A stretch of DNA of 44,414 nt from an uncultured Lachnospiraceae bacterium (lineage in GTDB: Bacteria; Bacillota; Clostridia; Lachnospirales; Lachnospiraceae), in NCBI GenBank assembly GCA_944383265.1, contig CALWOX010000012.1, forward strand, positions 1-44,414, written 5' to 3'. Of the stretch, positions 1 to 8,300 are shown piece by piece. How positions within the stretch are numbered: position 1 is the first letter of the stretch; each line of letters starts with the position of its first letter. A program made the translations under genes and the position numbers. The notes beneath the pieces were generated by a model. It worked only from the letters and a program-made list of their open reading frames with translations, was not told the origin of the DNA and searched no databases.

Positions 1-2211
1 AGCTGGGACAACGAAATCGGTGCCGAGGCGACAAGCGTGAATGTAGACAAAGACACCGAGAACGGAAAGACATACACTTACACTTATGCTGCAAGAACAG
101 ATATAGCTTACACAATTAACTACACCTACAACACCGACACCCCCGTACCCGAGGGAGTATTACCCGAAGAAACATTTACAGGCGGAACGGGAACCTTCGA
201 TACCGTCGTTGATTTGAACCGGGCGGCAGCGGATGCCGGAATGATAATCCCCGGTAACATAGTTATCGGCGCCGATGTGAACGGTGTCGGAGGCGTCAAC
301 TACATGCTCGACCCCGCAAACAACTACAACGTGACATTGGATAATCCCGAAGGAGTCGGTGTGAATGTAAACTACGTGAAGGATGCGGACAAGGACGGAA
401 CCCCCGACAGCAGTCAGCAATCAATAACCATCAAGCCTTTTGATACGACAGTATATTCGGGAGGAACAAACAGCGACGGCGACAATTCGGGATTCCCCGA
501 TCTGGAGCTCAGCTACAGCGGAGATACGGGGGCCATCAAAAATGATGCCGTAACATCCGTAACCATAAACGGAAAGACATTCTCGGATAACGACGGAAAC
601 GGCGACATCGATCTCAACACTTACCTCAAAGCGATGTATGTTTATCGTGACGAGAACGGAAACTATCAGACAAGCGCATCCGAGAATGATGCGAAAGACG
701 GTACTTATCTTACCGTAGTTGCCGTAAGAGACACAGCGTACGAAGCATTTAAGTACAACAGCAATTATTATATTGATGAAGCCAACGGAGTCATAAGAAA
801 CAGCGCCAATAATGACGGAAGAATCGTCACGATAGGAGTGGGCGGAGAGCTTCCCGCTATCGGTGTAACGGCCGACTACGGTAACGGAAACATCAAACAT
901 TGGATAGTCGAAGTCGAGAACGGAGAACTTACAGTCCGCTATGCGAACAACAACGACAACGGAGACGACAGCGAGGTCTACAGAGACATCCATAACGACC
1001 ATGCGGCAGTAGATACCGAATGGGATACCGAAGCAAAGCATGCGGAGGCTGTTATAGCCGCAGGTACGACCTTCCTTACAAACGGAGATCCCGATCGTGT
1101 TGTTGATGCCGAGAGCGCAAATGACATAAAGCTCTTTGTTGATGATGTCAAGGAAGACGGAAACAGAAGAGTACATATTCAGAACAAAGCTTATGAGGAA
1201 GCATACGGAATAAGCACGGAGCAGGCCGAGGCGGAAGGCTATAATTCAGAGCTCAAGTACTTCGATCTTGTGGACAGCGGAAACGGAAACGCATGGGTAC
1301 AGAGCGAAACAGGAACAGACGTATACTGGCCTTATCCCGAGGGAACAGATCAGAATACGGAGTTCGAGCTCATCCACTTTGCCGGACTTGACAGAAGCAA
1401 AACCTATAACGGAGAACAGGACATAATCGATGCCATAGAGGATGCGGACAATAAGGGAGATATCGTTAATGTCACAATCAGCCTTGAGGAACAGGGAATA
1501 AGATTCCATACCGAAGGCGAACATGCATTCAGCCCCTTCGTACTTATGTGGAAGGAGAGCAGCGGCAGCAACAACGGCGGTACATCCTCACCCGGAGCCG
1601 GCCCCGGAGCAAGCGGCTCAAGCTACACCGCAGGCGTGGACGGACATTGGGTACATATGTCACCCGAGGACATCAATGTTCCTCTTACCGTACCCGTACC
1701 CGAAGGCGCTACACCCGTCACCAACCCCGAGTGGCACCAGTGGAAGTTCTTCCTTAATAACGGAGACATGCTCTATGACCAGTGGGCATATGTTTACAAT
1801 CCTTATGCAGTAGGCGATCAGCCTCGCGAGGGATGGTTCAGCTTTGCCGAGAACGGAATCATGGAGTACGGCTGGTATCTCGATGTGAGAACAGGAAAGT
1901 GGTACTGGATGCACAGGACCTCCGACGGAATGCTCGGAACCATGCTTACAGGCTGGCATTACGACGATCAGGACGGAAGGTGGTATTACCTGAGTCCCGA
2001 GACGGGCGAGATGCTCCTGGGATGGCAGCAGATAGACGGAGTATGGTATTACTTTAATCCCAACGCACCCGAGACCACATGGGTATACGACGAGAGCACA
2101 GGTGGCTGGACATGGAACGGAAGCGCATCAAGACCTTACGGATCCATGTACGTGAACGAGACAACTCCCGACGGATACAATGTGGATGAGAACGGAGCAT
2201 GGAGGAATTAG
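1..2211 (+). CDS. Cell-surface protein with C-terminal choline-binding-type wall repeats (5' end missing)
   Basis: The frame is open from base 1, so the start codon and any signal peptide lie left of the window; 736 residues are visible. The N-terminal part is rich in Asn, Asp, Gly and Thr (for example YTINYTYNTDTP) and reads like extracellular repeat modules. A Gly/Ser/Pro linker follows near residues 508-530, numbering from the GTG at 37. The C-terminal 150 residues hold Trp/Tyr-rich units such as GWYLDVRTGKWYWM, GWHYDDQDGRWYYL and GWQQIDGVWYYF. This is the pattern of choline-binding or cell-wall-binding repeats (PF01473-like), which tether proteins to choline-containing wall polymers. No LPXTG motif is seen. 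The repeat class is clear; the ligand and the role (adhesin or wall enzyme) are not known from this fragment. Confidence 0.85.
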   Translation, partial: SWDNEIGAEATSVNVDKDTENGKTYTYTYAARTDIAYTINYTYNTDTPVPEGVLPEETFTGGTGTFDTVVDLNRAAADAGMIIPGNIVIGADVNGVGGVNYMLDPANNYNVTLDNPEGVGVNVNYVKDADKDGTPDSSQQSITIKPFDTTVYSGGTNSDGDNSGFPDLELSYSGDTGAIKNDAVTSVTINGKTFSDNDGNGDIDLNTYLKAMYVYRDENGNYQTSASENDAKDGTYLTVVAVRDTAYEAFKYNSNYYIDEANGVIRNSANNDGRIVTIGVGGELPAIGVTADYGNGNIKHWIVEVENGELTVRYANNNDNGDDSEVYRDIHNDHAAVDTEWDTEAKHAEAVIAAGTTFLTNGDPDRVVDAESANDIKLFVDDVKEDGNRRVHIQNKAYEEAYGISTEQAEAEGYNSELKYFDLVDSGNGNAWVQSETGTDVYWPYPEGTDQNTEFELIHFAGLDRSKTYNGEQDIIDAIEDADNKGDIVNVTISLEEQGIRFHTEGEHAFSPFVLMWKESSGSNNGGTSSPGAGPGASGSSYTAGVDGHWVHMSPEDINVPLTVPVPEGATPVTNPEWHQWKFFLNNGDMLYDQWAYVYNPYAVGDQPREGWFSFAENGIMEYGWYLDVRTGKWYWMHRTSDGMLGTMLTGWHYDDQDGRWYYLSPETGEMLLGWQQIDGVWYYFNPNAPETTWVYDESTGGWTWNGSASRPYGSMYVNETTPDGYNVDENGAWRN

Positions 2212-2435
2212 GAGGAAGGTTCTTTGTATGCCGAAACTGCGGAAAGCCCGTATTGGCTCTGGGCCCCAAGGATAAGAGAAGTGTATTCTGCTCGAAGGAA
2301 TGCGAGAGGATATACTGGAAGAGGGGAGAAGGGTCGAGGAAGAAGAAGCGGGAGAGAGCAAGGGAGGTATATATTGAACTTGAAAAGGCTGTGGAGCAGG
2401 CAGTAGATGATGCCTTTGACCTTCACGACGAATAA
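2199..2435 (+). CDS. Small zinc-ribbon-like protein
   Basis: This 78-residue protein begins with a four-cysteine motif, CRNC at residues 11-14 and CSKEC at 31-35, which looks like a treble-clef or zinc-ribbon fold. A Lys/Arg-rich stretch (KRGEGSRKKKRERAR) and an acidic helix follow. The gene overlaps the end of the surface-protein gene by 13 bases, so translational coupling is likely; no other in-frame ATG fits. The spacing of a cysteine pair and a basic tail resembles small nucleic-acid-binding zinc proteins of the YacG kind, but I do not recognise the family with certainty. A terminator follows at 2469. Its function is unknown. Confidence 0.6.
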   Translation: MEELGGRFFVCRNCGKPVLALGPKDKRSVFCSKECERIYWKRGEGSRKKKRERAREVYIELEKAVEQAVDDAFDLHDE

Positions 2436-2468
2436 GATAAAATCATAAGCTTTTATGATAAATGCCTC

Positions 2469-2510
2469 AGGGCGTCGGTTCACATTAAAAAAAGGCCGGC
2501 GCCCTTTCTT
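2469..2510 (+). terminator. Rho-independent terminator
   Basis: AGGGCGTCGG (2469-2478) pairs with CCGGCGCCCT (2496-2505) through 10 bp with one wobble, followed by TTCTT. It ends the surface-protein and zinc-ribbon transcript. Confidence 0.75.
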
Positions 2511-2523
2511 CTGCCTTTTCAGG

Positions 2524-2552
2524 TTGAAAAAGCGGTGCTATGATGATACAAT
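2524..2552 (+). promoter_or_regulatory. Predicted sigma-A promoter for grdX-tetR
   Basis: TTGAAA (2524-2529), a 17-bp spacer and TACAAT (2547-2552) lie 35 bases before the grdX start, just after the preceding terminator. Confidence 0.6.
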
Positions 2553-2587
2553 GAACTGAACAGCAATGAAAGAAGGTTATAACAGCT

Positions 2588-2983
2588 ATGTGGGATATGG
2601 ACAAAACAGTACTTGTGACCAACAACCCCGATGTCAGGGACAAGTACTCGGACAAGATGACAGTGGTTTTCGTTGAGGGCTATGAGAATGTCCTTATTAA
2701 GGTCAGGGATATGGTGTATGACAAGTACATTTTGCTTACTCATCCTCAGGCTTCGAGCCTTAAGCCCAATCAGACGCCTTATCGTTCTGTGATGGTTTAC
2801 CCCAAGGATGAGAAGACAAAGGATAACACCAATGACATTTTGCTTATAGAGAAGTGCATTGAAGTTTACAGGCAGTGGCAGGACATCGCCCCTTCGCCGG
2901 CAGGATATGCGGAAGGAGTGGACAAGGATTTCAGAACTATAGATCTTTCGGTTATTGATAATATCATTCCTCGTCTTAATTAA
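2588..2983 (+). CDS. grdX: GrdX family protein
   Basis: This 131-residue protein matches the small GrdX family found at the head of glycine, sarcosine and betaine reductase clusters. Typical features are the N-terminal TNNPDVRDKY, the middle LIKVRDMVYDKYILLTHP and the following LKPNQTPYRSV. The biochemical role of GrdX is not established, so none is asserted here. The ATG at 2588 has AGAAGG about 11 bases upstream; a second in-frame ATG at 2597 is possible. The stop codon directly abuts the tetR gene, so the two form one transcript. Its presence independently supports assigning the genes after 4109 to the reductase system. Confidence 0.85.
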   Translation: MWDMDKTVLVTNNPDVRDKYSDKMTVVFVEGYENVLIKVRDMVYDKYILLTHPQASSLKPNQTPYRSVMVYPKDEKTKDNTNDILLIEKCIEVYRQWQDIAPSPAGYAEGVDKDFRTIDLSVIDNIIPRLN

Positions 2984-2986
2984 TTG

Positions 2987-3670
2987 ATGAAAAAAGACAA
3001 ATTTTTTAAGGAGCTCTCAAGGAAAGACTACATTATAAAAGCAACGGAAATAGTAAAAAACGAGGGACAGAAGGCGCTCACCATACGCAGGATAGCCAAT
3101 GAGCTTAACTGCACGAGCGCCAATCTTTATCGCTATTTTGAAAACATAGACGAGCTTTTCTTTTATTCTCAGATTCAGTATCTGGATTATTACATTGACA
3201 TTCTTACCAAGGCTGAGAAGAACTGGAAGGACGTGTGGGATATGCACATCGGAATATGGGAGTGCTATTCGAGAACGGCTTTTACCTATCCTCAGGCCTT
3301 CAACACGGTATTCTTCTCCGAAATGAGCAAGAACCTTGTGGGAGCTCTGAACGAGTATTATGCTATATTCCCGGAGCATATCGACCTTGTGGCGAAGTAC
3401 CTTACGGACATGCTTAGGACCTCGGACTTTTTCGAGAGAGACTACCAGATGTGCAAGAAATGTGCTGAAGCGGGGGTCATAGATCCGTATAATGCCATAG
3501 TTATGAATCGTATGGTATGCATGCTTTATAAGGGCTATCTCAAGGGGATACTTGATAACGGAATAGAGGAGAGCGAGATAGAAGACAGAGTCGCCACATT
3601 TATGAGAGATGTCCACATGGTCATAAAAAATCTGGCGAAGGATACCTTGGGTCATAAAGAGCTGATGTAA
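2987..3670 (+). CDS. TetR/AcrR family transcriptional regulator
   Basis: This 227-residue protein has an N-terminal helix-turn-helix of TetR type at about residues 10-55 (ALTIRRIANELNCTSANLYRYFENIDELF), followed by an all-helical ligand domain. The ATG at 2987 is preferred over the TTG at 2984. Translation is probably coupled to grdX, whose stop ends at 2983. No good ribosome binding site is visible, which agrees with coupling. The gene lies between grdX and grdE, and palindromic sites sit in the grdE promoter region (3929-3982), so it is the obvious candidate regulator of grdEB. A reductase substrate as inducer is plausible but is inference. Confidence 0.85.
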   Translation: MKKDKFFKELSRKDYIIKATEIVKNEGQKALTIRRIANELNCTSANLYRYFENIDELFFYSQIQYLDYYIDILTKAEKNWKDVWDMHIGIWECYSRTAFTYPQAFNTVFFSEMSKNLVGALNEYYAIFPEHIDLVAKYLTDMLRTSDFFERDYQMCKKCAEAGVIDPYNAIVMNRMVCMLYKGYLKGILDNGIEESEIEDRVATFMRDVHMVIKNLAKDTLGHKELM

Positions 3671-3703
3671 AGACAATATAAGAAATGATTTTGGTATTAT
3701 TTT

Positions 3704-3753
3704 ATCCTGAAGTTTACAAACATGACAGATTTGTAAACTTCAGGATTTTTTTA
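3704..3753 (+). terminator. Terminator after tetR (long AT-rich hairpin)
   Basis: A perfect 17-bp inverted repeat (3704-3720 with 3730-3746, 9-base loop) is followed by a T-run. It separates grdX-tetR from grdEB, so grdE needs its own promoter. The stem is AT-rich and could also act as a protein-binding palindrome. Confidence 0.7.
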
Positions 3754-3924
3754 TTTCAGCGAAATTTTAGGAAGCTTAGAAAAATAATTCATTATCATGC
3801 AATAGCTCTCAGCAAATTTAACAAAACAGACTATATTTCAGTGCGTTTTAAGGGTATAAATTGGTATATTTTTCACAAAAAGAGTAAAAGTTACAAAATA
3901 CATCGAATTTAAGCAAAATAATAG

Positions 3925-3953
3925 TTGCAAAATAATCGCGATTATTTTATCAT
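3925..3953 (+). promoter_or_regulatory. Candidate promoter with 20-bp perfect palindromic operator in its spacer (O1)
   Basis: The sequence AAAATAATCGCGATTATTTT (3929-3948) is its own reverse complement. It fills the gap between a -35-like TTGCAA (3925-3930) and a -10-like TATCAT (3948-3953), which are 17 bp apart. Operators placed like this are typical for TetR-family repression. The likely ligand is the TetR protein encoded at 2987-3670. Confidence 0.6.
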
Positions 3954-3962
3954 TAATACATA

Positions 3963-3982
3963 AAGTAATCACGATTATTTAA
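3963..3982 (+). promoter_or_regulatory. Second operator copy (O2)
   Basis: GTAATCACGATTATTT matches the core of the perfect palindrome at 14 of 16 positions. The two cores start exactly 33 bp apart (3931 and 3964), about three helical turns, as expected for cooperative binding on one DNA face. Confidence 0.5.
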
Positions 3983-4024
3983 TAAATTGCTTATAGAAAA
4001 TATACAAGTATTTTCTTAATTTTG

Positions 4025-4053
4025 TTGCGATTACAGAATTTGGGCCTTAATAT
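4025..4053 (+). promoter_or_regulatory. Alternative grdE promoter
   Basis: TTGCGA (4025-4030), a 17-bp spacer and TAATAT (4048-4053) lie 55 bases before grdE. The -35 overlaps TGCGATTA, a possible third operator half-site. Confidence 0.4.
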
Positions 4054-4108
4054 GTGGTTTACAAAAACTTCAAAGGCTTTTTATAAATTCAAGTAAGGAG
4101 GGGAAAAA

Positions 4109-5395
4109 ATGAAACTTGAGTTAGGTAAAATTAAAATCAATGACATCAAGTTCGCCGACAAAACTGAGGTCAAGGACCACGTTCTTTATGTCAATAAAGA
4201 AGAGGTGGAGAAGCTTGTCCTTGAGGATGACAAGCTCATCGGCTGCAAGCTTGATATTGCAAGACCCGGAGATTCTACTCGTATTACTCCCGTTAAGGAT
4301 GTAATCGAGCCCAGAGTAAAGGTATCAGGAGGAGAGATCTTCCCCGGAGTTATCGGAAAGGTAACACCGCCCGTCGGAACAGGACGTACACACGCTCTTG
4401 ACGGAATGACGGTCGTTACCGTAGGACGTATCGTTGGCTTCCAGGAGGGAGTTATCGACATGTCAGGTGTAGCTGCAGATTACTGCCCGTTCTCAAAGAC
4501 AGTTAACCTCTGCGTAGTTATCGAGCCCGCTGAGGGACTTGAGACTCACGTATACGAGAAGGCAGGACGTATGGCAGGCCTTAAGGTTGCCGCATATCTC
4601 GGAGAGGCAGGAAGAAATGTTGAGCCCGACACACTTGAGACCTATGAGACAAAGCCCATATTTGAGCAGGCTGCAGAGTATCCTGATCTTCCCAAGGTTG
4701 GATACATCCACATGCTTCAGTCTCAGGGACTTCTTCATGACACATATTATTACGGCGTAGACGCTAAGAACTTTGTTCCCACATTCATGTATCCTACAGA
4801 GATCATGGACGGAGCTATCGTTTCAGGAAACTGCGTTGCTCCTTGTGACAAGGTTACAACATATCATCACTTCCACAACCCCGTTATCGAGGACTGCTAC
4901 AAGCATCATGGAAAGGATATCAACTTCATGGGTGTTATCCTTACAAACGAGAATGTATTCCTTGCTGATAAGGAGAGACATTCAGACATGGTTGCAAAGC
5001 TTGCCGAGTACATGGGACTTGACGGAGTGCTCATCACAGAGGAGGGATACGGAAATCCTGATACAGACCTCATGATGAACTGTAAGAAGGTAGAGCAGAA
5101 GGGAATCAAGGTAGTTCTTATCACAGACGAGTTCCCCGGAAAGGACGGAAAGTCACAGTCACTTGCTGATACCTGTGAGGAGGCAACAGCTCTTGCATCT
5201 TGCGGACAGGGTAACATGACTCTTCAGTTCCCCGCTATGGACAAGGTAATCGGAACTCAGGATTATATCGAGTCCCAGATCGGCGGATGGGCAGGCTGTG
5301 TAAATCCTGACGGCTCATTCGAGGCTGAGATCCAGATAATCATAGCTTCAACTATCGCTAACGGCTTCAACAAGCTCGCTGCAAGAGGCTATTAA
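4109..5395 (+). CDS. grdE: Glycine/sarcosine/betaine reductase component B proprotein (alpha and beta subunits)
   Basis: This 428-residue protein is the proprotein of the substrate-binding component B of the Stickland-type reductase. In this family the chain is cut at an Asn-Cys bond and the new N-terminal cysteine becomes a pyruvoyl group that binds the amine substrate as a Schiff base. The motif SGNCVAPC is present with the cleavage cysteine at residue 242, and IGGWAGC lies near the C-terminus. A strong AAGGAGGGG lies 7 bases before the ATG. grdB follows after 23 bases. Homologues named GrdG and GrdI serve sarcosine and betaine, and the sequence alone does not decide which substrate this one uses. 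Confidence 0.92.
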   Translation: MKLELGKIKINDIKFADKTEVKDHVLYVNKEEVEKLVLEDDKLIGCKLDIARPGDSTRITPVKDVIEPRVKVSGGEIFPGVIGKVTPPVGTGRTHALDGMTVVTVGRIVGFQEGVIDMSGVAADYCPFSKTVNLCVVIEPAEGLETHVYEKAGRMAGLKVAAYLGEAGRNVEPDTLETYETKPIFEQAAEYPDLPKVGYIHMLQSQGLLHDTYYYGVDAKNFVPTFMYPTEIMDGAIVSGNCVAPCDKVTTYHHFHNPVIEDCYKHHGKDINFMGVILTNENVFLADKERHSDMVAKLAEYMGLDGVLITEEGYGNPDTDLMMNCKKVEQKGIKVVLITDEFPGKDGKSQSLADTCEEATALASCGQGNMTLQFPAMDKVIGTQDYIESQIGGWAGCVNPDGSFEAEIQIIIASTIANGFNKLAARGY

Positions 5396-5418
5396 TTTTC
5401 GGAAAGGGAGATAAGACT

Positions 5419-6738
5419 ATGGCAAAGTATAAAATTGTTCATTATTTAAACCAGTTCTTCGCAGGAATCGGCGGCGAGGAAATGGCTGATTACCAGCCCG
5501 AGGTTAGAGAGGGAGTTGTAGGACCCGGCGCAGCTTTGAAGGCAGCTTTAGGCGATGATTATGATATCGTTGCTACAGTTATCTGCGGTGACAACTACTT
5601 CGGTGAGAACCTTGACAAGGCTACAGATACAATTATCGAGATGGTTAAGAAGTATGAGCCCGACGTATTCGTAGCAGGACCCGCATTCAATGCAGGACGT
5701 TACGGAGTTGCCTGCGGTACTATCTGTAAGGCAGTAGAGGACAGACTCGGCATACCCGTTCTTACAGCTGCATACGAGGAGAACCCCGGAACAGATATGT
5801 TCAAGAAGGATGTTATCATCGTTAAGGCAGGAAATTCCTCAGCTGATATGAAGAACGTTATCCCCGTAATGGCTAAGCTCATCAAGAAGATGGCTACAGG
5901 CGAGGAGATCTTAGGACCCGCTATCGAGGGATATCACGAGAGAGGAATCCGTGTGAACTACTTCGCTGAGAAGAGAGGTTCAGAGCGTGGACTTGAGATG
6001 CTTATCAAGAAGATGAAGGGCGAGCCCTTTGAGACAGATCTTCCTATGCCCAAGTTCGACAGAGTAGAGCCCGCTGCTCCTATCAAGGATATCAAGCACG
6101 CTACTATCGCTGTTGTTACATCAGGTGGTATCGTTCCTCAGGGTAACCCCGACCACATTGAGTCTTCAAACGCTACAAAGTTCGGCGAGTACTCAATAGC
6201 AGGTATGGATCACATGGATCCTAAGGACTTCATGACTGTACACGGCGGATATGACAGACAGTTCGTCCTTGCAAATCCCAACCTCGTAGTGCCTCTTGAT
6301 GTTCTTAGAGAGCTCGAGAAGGCAGGAGAGTTCGGAAAGCTTTATGATTCATTCTTCACCACAACAGGTACAGGAACCGCTACAGGCTCCGCTGCCAAGT
6401 TCGGTGATGCTATCGGAAAGAAATTAGTAGAGGATCACGTAGACGGCGTAATTCTCGTATCTACCTGAGGAACCTGTACACGTTGCGGTGCAACGATGGT
6501 TAAGGGTATCGAGAAGTATGGCATTCCTGTAGTTCATATGGCTACTGTAGTTCCCATTTCACTTACTATAGGTGCTAACCGTATTATCCCCGGAGTAGGT
6601 ATCCCCTATCCCCTCGGTGATCCTACACAGGGCGAGGCTGACTCCAAGAAGATCAGAATGAGAATGGTTAAGAGAGCGCTCAAGGCTCTTCAGACACCTG
6701 TAGACGGCCAGACAGTATTCGAGAAGGACGACTTCTAA
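5419..6738 (+). CDS. grdB: Glycine/sarcosine/betaine reductase component B, selenoprotein gamma subunit (UGA = Sec350)
   Basis: The full protein is 439 residues, with an in-frame TGA at 6466-6468 read as selenocysteine 350. Reading on gives the family active-site context STUGTCTRCGATM, and the frame then stays open to the TAA at 6738. The selenocysteine of component B takes part in cleaving the C-N bond of the pyruvoyl-bound amine, passing a carboxymethyl group to selenoprotein A (family knowledge). A hairpin suitable as SECIS lies 12 bases after the UGA. Plain ORF calling splits this gene in two. The start has GGGAG upstream, and grdE ends 23 bases before. Which amine is used is not decided here; GrdF and GrdH are the sarcosine and betaine homologues. 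Confidence 0.93.
6466..6495 (+). promoter_or_regulatory. Selenocysteine UGA codon and bacterial SECIS-like hairpin
   Basis: After the UGA at 6466-6468, CGTTGC (6481-6486) pairs with GCAACG (6490-6495) around a GGT loop (6487-6489). A short stem with a GGU apical loop about 12 bases after UGA is the layout recognised by SelB. Confidence 0.8.
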
Positions 6739-6769
6739 CTCAGTCGTATTGAATGCCGTATACATATAG

Positions 6770-6806
6770 GGTGCGGTACACTTGTGCCGTGTACCGCACC
6801 TTTTTG
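6770..6806 (+). terminator. Strong terminator after grdB
   Basis: GGTGCGGTACAC (6770-6781) pairs perfectly with GTGTACCGCACC (6789-6800) and is followed by TTTTT. The transporter gene lies beyond it, so it is expressed by read-through or from its own promoter. Confidence 0.9.
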
Positions 6807-6863
6807 TAAATGAAATTGTTGATTTTTTAACAATAAATTAATCCTAATGCAGGAGGAAAAAAT

Positions 6864-8012
6864 ATGGGTATTGACAACAATAAACTGAACCTTAAGCGTG
6901 TCATTATTCTTGCCGGAGCAGTTATAGCGTTCACTATCGGTTCAGGCTTTGCGACAGGTCAGGAGATAATCCAGTACTTTACCGCCTACGGCGCACAGGG
7001 CATACTTGCCGTTTTACTGTTTTTGGTAATATTCCTTTATTATAATATAAACTTTGCAAACGCCGGAGCTTCCGAGCGATTTGAAAAGGGTAATGATGTT
7101 TACAAGTATTTCTGCGGAAAATACATCGGAACTTTCTTTGATTACTATTCAACTATTTTCTGCTACATGTCATTCTGGGTAATGGTCGGAGGTTCGGCTT
7201 CAACTCTTAACCAGCAGTATGGACTTCCTATGTGGGCAGGCGGACTTATCCTTGCAGCATTGGCCATAATCACTGTAGTAGGAGGACTTAATTCACTCGT
7301 TGACAAGATCGGTGCTGTCGGACCCGCTATAGTTATACTTTGTATCGCTATAGGTCTCATCACAGTAGTGAGAGACGGCGGAAACATCGGAGCAGGCCTT
7401 GAGGTTATAGAGACAGGCGCTTATGCAGGCGCTGCAGAGGGTGAGACTATCATGAACGCCGGTGCAAACTGGCTCGTTTCAGGAATAAGCTATGCGGGAT
7501 TCGTTCTTCTCTGGTTCGCAAGCTTCACAGCAGCTCTCGGATCACAGAACAGCAAGAAGGATCTCTATCATGGAATCATCTGGGGCGCTGTTGCTGTATG
7601 CGTGGCTATAGTTCTTATTTCCTTCGCTCAGATTGCAAACATCAATACTCCTTCATCTGACGGAACAATGTATGTTTGGAACGCTGATATCCCTAACCTT
7701 ATACTTGCCGAGAAGATCTGGAAGCCTTTCTCCGCTATATTTGCTATAGTAGTATTCGGTGGTATCTATACCACAGCGGTTCCTCTTCTTTACAACCCTG
7801 CTGCAAGATTTGCAAAAGAGGGTACAAGTCAGTTCAAGATCCTTACAATAGTACTTGGTGTCGTAGGTCTCGTAGTAGGACTTTTCGTTCCCTTCAGAAG
7901 CCTTGTTAACGTAATCTACGTTCTCAATGGTTACCTTGGCGCAGTTCTTATCCTCTTCATGGTTTATAAGAACATAAAGGATCTCATGAATAAAGGTAAA
8001 AAGACAGCATAA
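6864..8012 (+). CDS. YkvI-like integral membrane transporter, probably for the reductase substrate
   Basis: This 382-residue protein has about ten hydrophobic membrane segments. It begins with an AFTIGSGFATGQEIIQYF motif, typical of the uncharacterised YkvI membrane-protein family (COG3949), which is related in fold to APC/LeuT-type symporters. A strong AGGAGG precedes the ATG. It follows grdEB and is closed by its own terminator at 8057. Location suggests that it imports the amine reduced by the GrdEB component, or a precursor; this is inference, since the substrates of YkvI proteins are poorly known. It is not a BCCT-type betaine carrier, which is the more familiar partner of betaine reductase. 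Confidence 0.75.
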   Translation: MGIDNNKLNLKRVIILAGAVIAFTIGSGFATGQEIIQYFTAYGAQGILAVLLFLVIFLYYNINFANAGASERFEKGNDVYKYFCGKYIGTFFDYYSTIFCYMSFWVMVGGSASTLNQQYGLPMWAGGLILAALAIITVVGGLNSLVDKIGAVGPAIVILCIAIGLITVVRDGGNIGAGLEVIETGAYAGAAEGETIMNAGANWLVSGISYAGFVLLWFASFTAALGSQNSKKDLYHGIIWGAVAVCVAIVLISFAQIANINTPSSDGTMYVWNADIPNLILAEKIWKPFSAIFAIVVFGGIYTTAVPLLYNPAARFAKEGTSQFKILTIVLGVVGLVVGLFVPFRSLVNVIYVLNGYLGAVLILFMVYKNIKDLMNKGKKTA

Positions 8013-8056
8013 AAAGCTGATTTCCTCTAAAAATAAAAAATGTTTAAAGACAGGAT

Positions 8057-8086
8057 GTCCCGTAGGCCTTGCGCTGCGGGACGTTT
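8057..8086 (+). terminator. Terminator after the transporter gene
   Basis: GTCCCGTAG (8057-8065) pairs with CTGCGGGAC (8074-8082), one wobble, followed by GTTTTG. Confidence 0.75.
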
Positions 8087-8110
8087 TGTGTTTCTGCAAA
8101 AATAAATCCG

Positions 8111-8300
8111 CAAAAAAAAATCGCAATCCCTTTTTGGCAAAAGCCACTTCGTTCAGACTCGCCCTTTAACTTACCTCGCTCTTTCAAAACTCGGGAACAG
8201 TAGTTTCCTCAAACAATTGAAAAAGCTCGAAGTTAAATAGGGCTCGTCCTCACTACGTAAACGGCTTAATGAGCCAAAAAGGGATTGCAATATTTTTTTG
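8111..8300 (-). repeat. 190-bp palindromic repeat element, copy 1 (MITE-like)
   Basis: The ends are 28-bp inverted repeats (8111-8138 and 8273-8300) differing at only two positions; their shared core is GCAATCCCTTTTTGGC. The interior is itself imperfectly palindromic about 8205-8210, so the whole unit could fold into one long hairpin. Its interior matches, in opposite orientation, the element at 9233-9398. No coding potential was seen inside it. The remaining bases 8301-8455 hold no recognisable gene, only a TATAAT at 8331 and a weak hairpin at 8346-8368. Confidence 0.8.

Noticed and set aside
421-1176. Long minus-strand frame of 251 codons opposite the surface-protein gene
   Set aside because: It is an antisense shadow caused by the codon bias of the real gene; its translation is low-complexity and Val/Ile-rich.
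3685-3912. 75-codon frame after tetR
   Set aside because: It reads through the terminator hairpin at 3704-3753, is very AT-rich, has no ribosome binding site and shows no family pattern.
6496-6738. An apparently separate 80-residue ORF after grdB
   Set aside because: It is the C-terminal part of GrdB beyond the selenocysteine UGA at 6466, not its own gene.
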